Origin: Pterobdella sp. o SKG-2022
Taxonomy: Eukaryota > Annelida > Clitellata > Hirudinida > Piscicolidae
Assembly (NCBI GenBank): GCA_964035795.1
Contig: OZ038320.1
Span: 358,553 to 422,552 of the forward strand
Length of the DNA: 64,000 bases
Direction: 5' to 3'
Position 1 is the stretch's first letter. The number at the start of each line of letters is the position of its first letter. The notes beneath the pieces were generated by a model that was given only the letters and a program-made list of their open reading frames with translations, was not told the DNA's origin and ran no database searches. Shown here piece after piece: positions 61,425-64,000 of the stretch. The translations under genes and the position numbers were made by a program.

Positions 61425-62495
61425 TGTGGGCGTGTGTAAAAAATTGTGTTTTGTCTGATGGCTTTTGTATGGTCATACAAATCTTTACCAGTTCTTGATG
61501 GCTAAGTCTTTGACGGATCTTCATGGAATACCAGTGCCTCCAGCTGTTTGAAAAATGAAGAAAAACATTGAAAAAACGACAAATGCATCGATAAAACTTG
61601 TTAAGTGGTGACGTGGAGAACTTTGAGACCATTTTGACATCAACCTTAGATCAGCCTGGTCAGCAATCACACAAGTTAGTGTGGCAGTTTGTTGAAGAAA
61701 TAACAACTGACTTTCCTTTTCAAAGTATAACTGCGGTGCTTTTGATGGGTCTGTTTTGAAAGAGGCAAGTTTCATGTTAAAAGATAAAACAACTCATGTT
61801 TCCCTATACATACACATTGAATGTTTAAATAATCTTCACCTCTCTAGCGAACAACTTGGAACGAAAACAAACCTAACCTCTCAAATGGAGCGTGCACGTG
61901 GTAGTATCGACTCTTTTATTTTTCTCAGAAAATAGTATGCATTCATATTCACCTTGGTCTTTCAAGGTCAAATCAAACATTGTAGTTTCTAATCCATCTT
62001 CTTCATTTTTGTCCAACGTGACTCCAGTTCGTGTTTGCTGTTTTTTAATGATGTGTTTAGTGGTTTCAAGGTACTTTTAATGATTATTACTTCTTGGTGT
62101 TTTCGGCGAATCTTCACAGAGTAATGATCTTTCCAGCTGTTTGAACGTTAAATGAAATAATAAACTACCACAAATGCATGCATAAAACATTGCAAAAACT
62201 TGAAGACCAAACTTGAAGTTCACTGTAGGGATGACCCTGCAACGGAATGTTACCTCTTGTTTAAGAAACAAATATTGATTTTGGTGGTCAAAATGCACTT
62301 TTGCTTCCTTCAAAGGGTCTGTTTTTAAAAGTTAATTAAAGTTGAAAAACGAAAGCAGTTGCCAACCTATCAAGTAGATGTCTATCTTGACTGGCTTTTC
62401 TAAATATGTGCACTTAATGATGCCCTCCAACTCTATGGGCGTCTCCTCAATTTTTAATTTCTTATAAGATAATATCACTTTTGTCAAGTTCAGAG
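55145..62495 (-). CDS. Multi-Ig-domain type I transmembrane receptor (5' end not found)
   Basis: Exons read 5' to 3': 62495-62367, 62318-62213, 62136-62091, 62037-61878, 61750-61645, 61543-61489, 61361-61202, 61076-60971, 60859-60808, 60743-60581, 60472-60371, 60175-60105, 59951-59873, 59141-59078, 59021-58831, 58707 to about 58475, 58371 to about 58270, 57000 to about 56757, about 56676-56569, 55857-55784, 55267-55145 (stop TAG). Most phases agree; joins around 60371/60175, 58475 and 56757 are unsure. Ig hallmarks repeat: first Cys (TATLTCVIADQ, VTFRCRV), Trp exon (SWRHWYSMKIR), then LTLKDQG.YEC. A later domain has VYCHVYGNPKPNVMWFW; the last has VNLTCKAIAKPHPSIHWLYE then TITCVATNSKSS. The exon 55857-55784 encodes one membrane helix (WFAWLLMLLVLLPLGIFFYKK), then a basic 40-residue tail ending SIVSC. 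It is probably a cell-surface adhesion or recognition receptor; the ligand is unknown. No signal peptide exon is found, so the N-terminus is missing or lies beyond the window. Confidence 0.75.
55600..55695. repeat. Diverged hairpin-element fragment in last Ig-gene intron
   Basis: GATAATGTAAG and GAAAGCTTCGTGTATTAAG resemble the return arm of the element at 62541-62677 (GATGTAAGC...GAAAAGCTTCGTGTCATTTAA). Confidence 0.5.
55858..56568. other. Ig-gene intron with an unexplained open frame
   Basis: A minus-strand frame at 56201-55875 is open for 108 codons (contains NGGNPIFISGC and EMLRQGISQRHRDLV) but has no Ig features and no splice support in the receptor. It may be a decayed mobile element or chance. 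Confidence 0.35.
57004..58260. other. Long Ig-gene intron
   Basis: No further Ig exon recognised between the 58371 exon and the 57000 exon. A plus-strand Lys/Met-rich frame at 57016-57327 is low complexity. Confidence 0.45.
60268..60356. mobile_element. Second copy of the 77-bp MITE family
   Basis: GAATTTCAGTAAATTTATTG then AGCAAAA...CAGCTATA is the reverse-complement order of the element at 38127-38203. The other end (ATTTACTAATTC) is a worn inverted repeat. Confidence 0.55.
60940..62040 (-). repeat. Tandem duplication of Ig-domain exon triplet
   Basis: Sequence at about 60980-61250 is nearly identical to about 61655-61925, including intron bases (for example TCACCTCTCTAGCGAACAAC at both about 61170 and 61837). 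Three successive domains share exon sizes: first exon 106 each; third exon 160, 160 and 163; Trp exon 46, 55 and 52. The period is about 675 bases. Confidence 0.85.
61363..61428 (-). repeat. (GT/CA)n microsatellite at Ig exon acceptor
   Basis: About 30 GT units. On the gene strand (CA)n ends as ACACACAG, the acceptor of the exon at 61361. A shorter CA-rich tract occupies the same place before the homologous exon at 60743. Confidence 0.92.
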
Positions 62496-62540
62496 CTGAA
62501 ATGCATGATTTGATCAAGTAAAATAGCCTGAATCTAAAAT

Positions 62541-62677
62541 CAAGGACAACAAACACAAAGTATTTATTAAATGACACGAAGTTTTTCGTAAGGTTAGCTT
62601 ACATTATCAAGTGATGTAAGCTATCCTTACGAAAAGCTTCGTGTCATTTAATAAATACTTTGTGTTTGTTGTCTTTG
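62541..62677. mobile_element. Near-perfect 137-base hairpin element
   Basis: Arms of about 65 bases with almost no loop: AAACACAAAGTATTTATTAA...ACGAAGTTTTTCGTAAG folds on CTTACGAAAAGCTTCGT...TTAATAAATACTTTGTGTTT. It lies about 45 bases upstream (gene sense) of the first Ig exon found (62495). The near-identity of the arms suggests recent insertion. Confidence 0.9.
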
Positions 62678-64000
62678 ATTTTTAATGCATGATTTGATTT
62701 GCATGGTGTCAATTTGAAGGGCGCATGTTCAGTGAAAATTTTAAAAAGAAATTTTGAAAGCAATTATGTTCAAAAAAGGGAAACTTTTCTGCAAATCACA
62801 TTATTGCAAGTCTACTTTGGGAGAGATATGTGAAATAGGTTGCATGGAAGGGATGAAGTAACATTGGATCAGAGTGCATTTTTGTTGAAACACAAATCAT
62901 TTTAAAATTGACCATTCCAAAAAATTTGAGTTAAAAGAAATAAATTTCATATTTAGCAACCATGTTTCAATGAACATTACTATTTTTTGATTGTGCCAAA
63001 CAGAGTAGAGACTTTGATATCTTGAGTTCACTTGCATGCATTGGTGAGTATATGAAACAATTCTTGCTGCAGAATCAGCAAATATTTGGTTTTAGTAGCT
63101 TCATCTTCTTTCTCGATTCTTGCATTTTTTTGTTATTCTACGTTTTAAAAACATTGATTTTTTGGTTTATTTTTTTCATCAATTTGTTCAAATGTTAGTG
63201 AATGCTTGATTTCAAGAATTTTGCTCAACTATCGGCCTTCTGTTTTGAGAATTTTTTTTGTGCAAGTTTCTCGTGGGTTATTTACTGAATTTCTTAAAGC
63301 TAGTTGTAAGCCAAATTATGTTTTGAAATATTCTCAAAAAACTTTTTATGATGATTTGGGTCCTCTGTAAAACCCTATGTCAATGTTGCTTCCACAATCA
63401 ATTTTACTTCAGTGAAATTGCTCATGTATCTGGTGCATCACTTGAAAAATTTTCGCCCTTTTTCTTACGCCAGCATAGTCACACCCAATCATTCCCTACT
63501 TTTCATGGCTGTCGTACTTTGCAGGCATGATCAAATCATCAACCTTCTTATCAATCCTCTCTTAAACGTAATAGGAGCTTAATCAATGGTCGTAGTTTGA
63601 ACCATGGCGGCTTAGAGACCTACCAACCGTTTTTAACAAGCATATTAGTCTCAATTTGCATGTTTTGAATGAAAGAAACGCCAGTTTGCGAAATTTTCTA
63701 TAAGCGTTCGTCTTTCGAGCAAACAACTTCATCAACACAATATTTAGCTGGAAATATTCTATATCACCATCAGCCAATTAGCCACCTGATGCTCATAAAG
63801 AATATATATCGAAAAGTTGATTCGCATTAAAAAGTTCAAATATTCTCGTGTTTTTATGATTTAAATTTTTCGGAGACTAACAAAATTAATAAAAATTCTG
63901 TTAAACGAGTTATATAAACAGAAATAAATTCTCACGATAGGAGAACGTTTCAGGGCCGGTTCTTACAATTTTACCCCATTTTGAGTGTTTCATCTCGTTC
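62678..64000. other. Right end, no feature supported
   Basis: AT-rich. The upstream exons and promoter of the Ig receptor should lie here or beyond, but I find no exon with a signal peptide or Ig pattern. Confidence 0.45.

Noticed and set aside
63583..63777. Candidate first exon of the Ig receptor
   Set aside because: Starts with TTG rather than ATG, has no signal peptide and no clear donor.

Overview
The window is nuclear DNA from an animal, most likely an invertebrate. Genes are split by many short introns with GT-AG borders. The base composition is AT-rich, with much micro- and minisatellite DNA and decayed non-LTR retrotransposons. The gene set is bilaterian: an allatostatin-A/galanin-type neuropeptide receptor, an SLC26 anion transporter, mitochondrial sulfide:quinone oxidoreductase, a BUBR1/MAD3 spindle-checkpoint protein and a multi-Ig transmembrane receptor. 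I cannot fix the phylum from sequence alone. I rebuilt exon structures by hand from splice sites, intron phase and family resemblance.

Layout, left to right. At 216-2404 (+) are the last three exons of a MARVEL-domain membrane protein. At 3454-7121 (-) is a BUBR1/MAD3-like gene with KEN boxes and a GLEBS-like segment but no kinase domain; its first exon carries a 50-bp tandem duplication that breaks the frame. A short divergent interval leads to a two-exon unknown gene (7781-8789, +). The 3' end of a non-LTR retrotransposon (9363-9815) runs straight into an uninterrupted GAA repeat of about 1.84 kb. The neuropeptide GPCR lies at 12610-16236 (-). From 16.2 to 29.4 kb I find no host gene, only an RT relic at 22.9-23.7 kb.

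A complete 13-exon sulfide:quinone oxidoreductase occupies 29447-36197 (+); its last intron is almost entirely a 16-bp minisatellite. A complete 16-exon SLC26 transporter follows at 38950-48045 (+). Two tandem six-exon genes (49087-51239 and 52740-54502, +) encode related secreted proteins with eight cysteines each that I cannot place in a known family. The right end (55145-62495, -) is a multi-Ig receptor with a transmembrane exon and a short tail, containing a recent exon-triplet duplication.

Three signals run across genes. Many 3' splice sites are preceded by long C/A-rich, G-poor tracts, often expanded into satellites that end at the acceptor AG. A family of hairpin (foldback) elements shares the core ACGAAGYTTTTCGTAAG. 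The two secreted genes share exon sizes, intron phases and TATAAAAG promoters. The genes do not form one pathway; the window looks like an ordinary gene-dense animal locus with one local family expansion.
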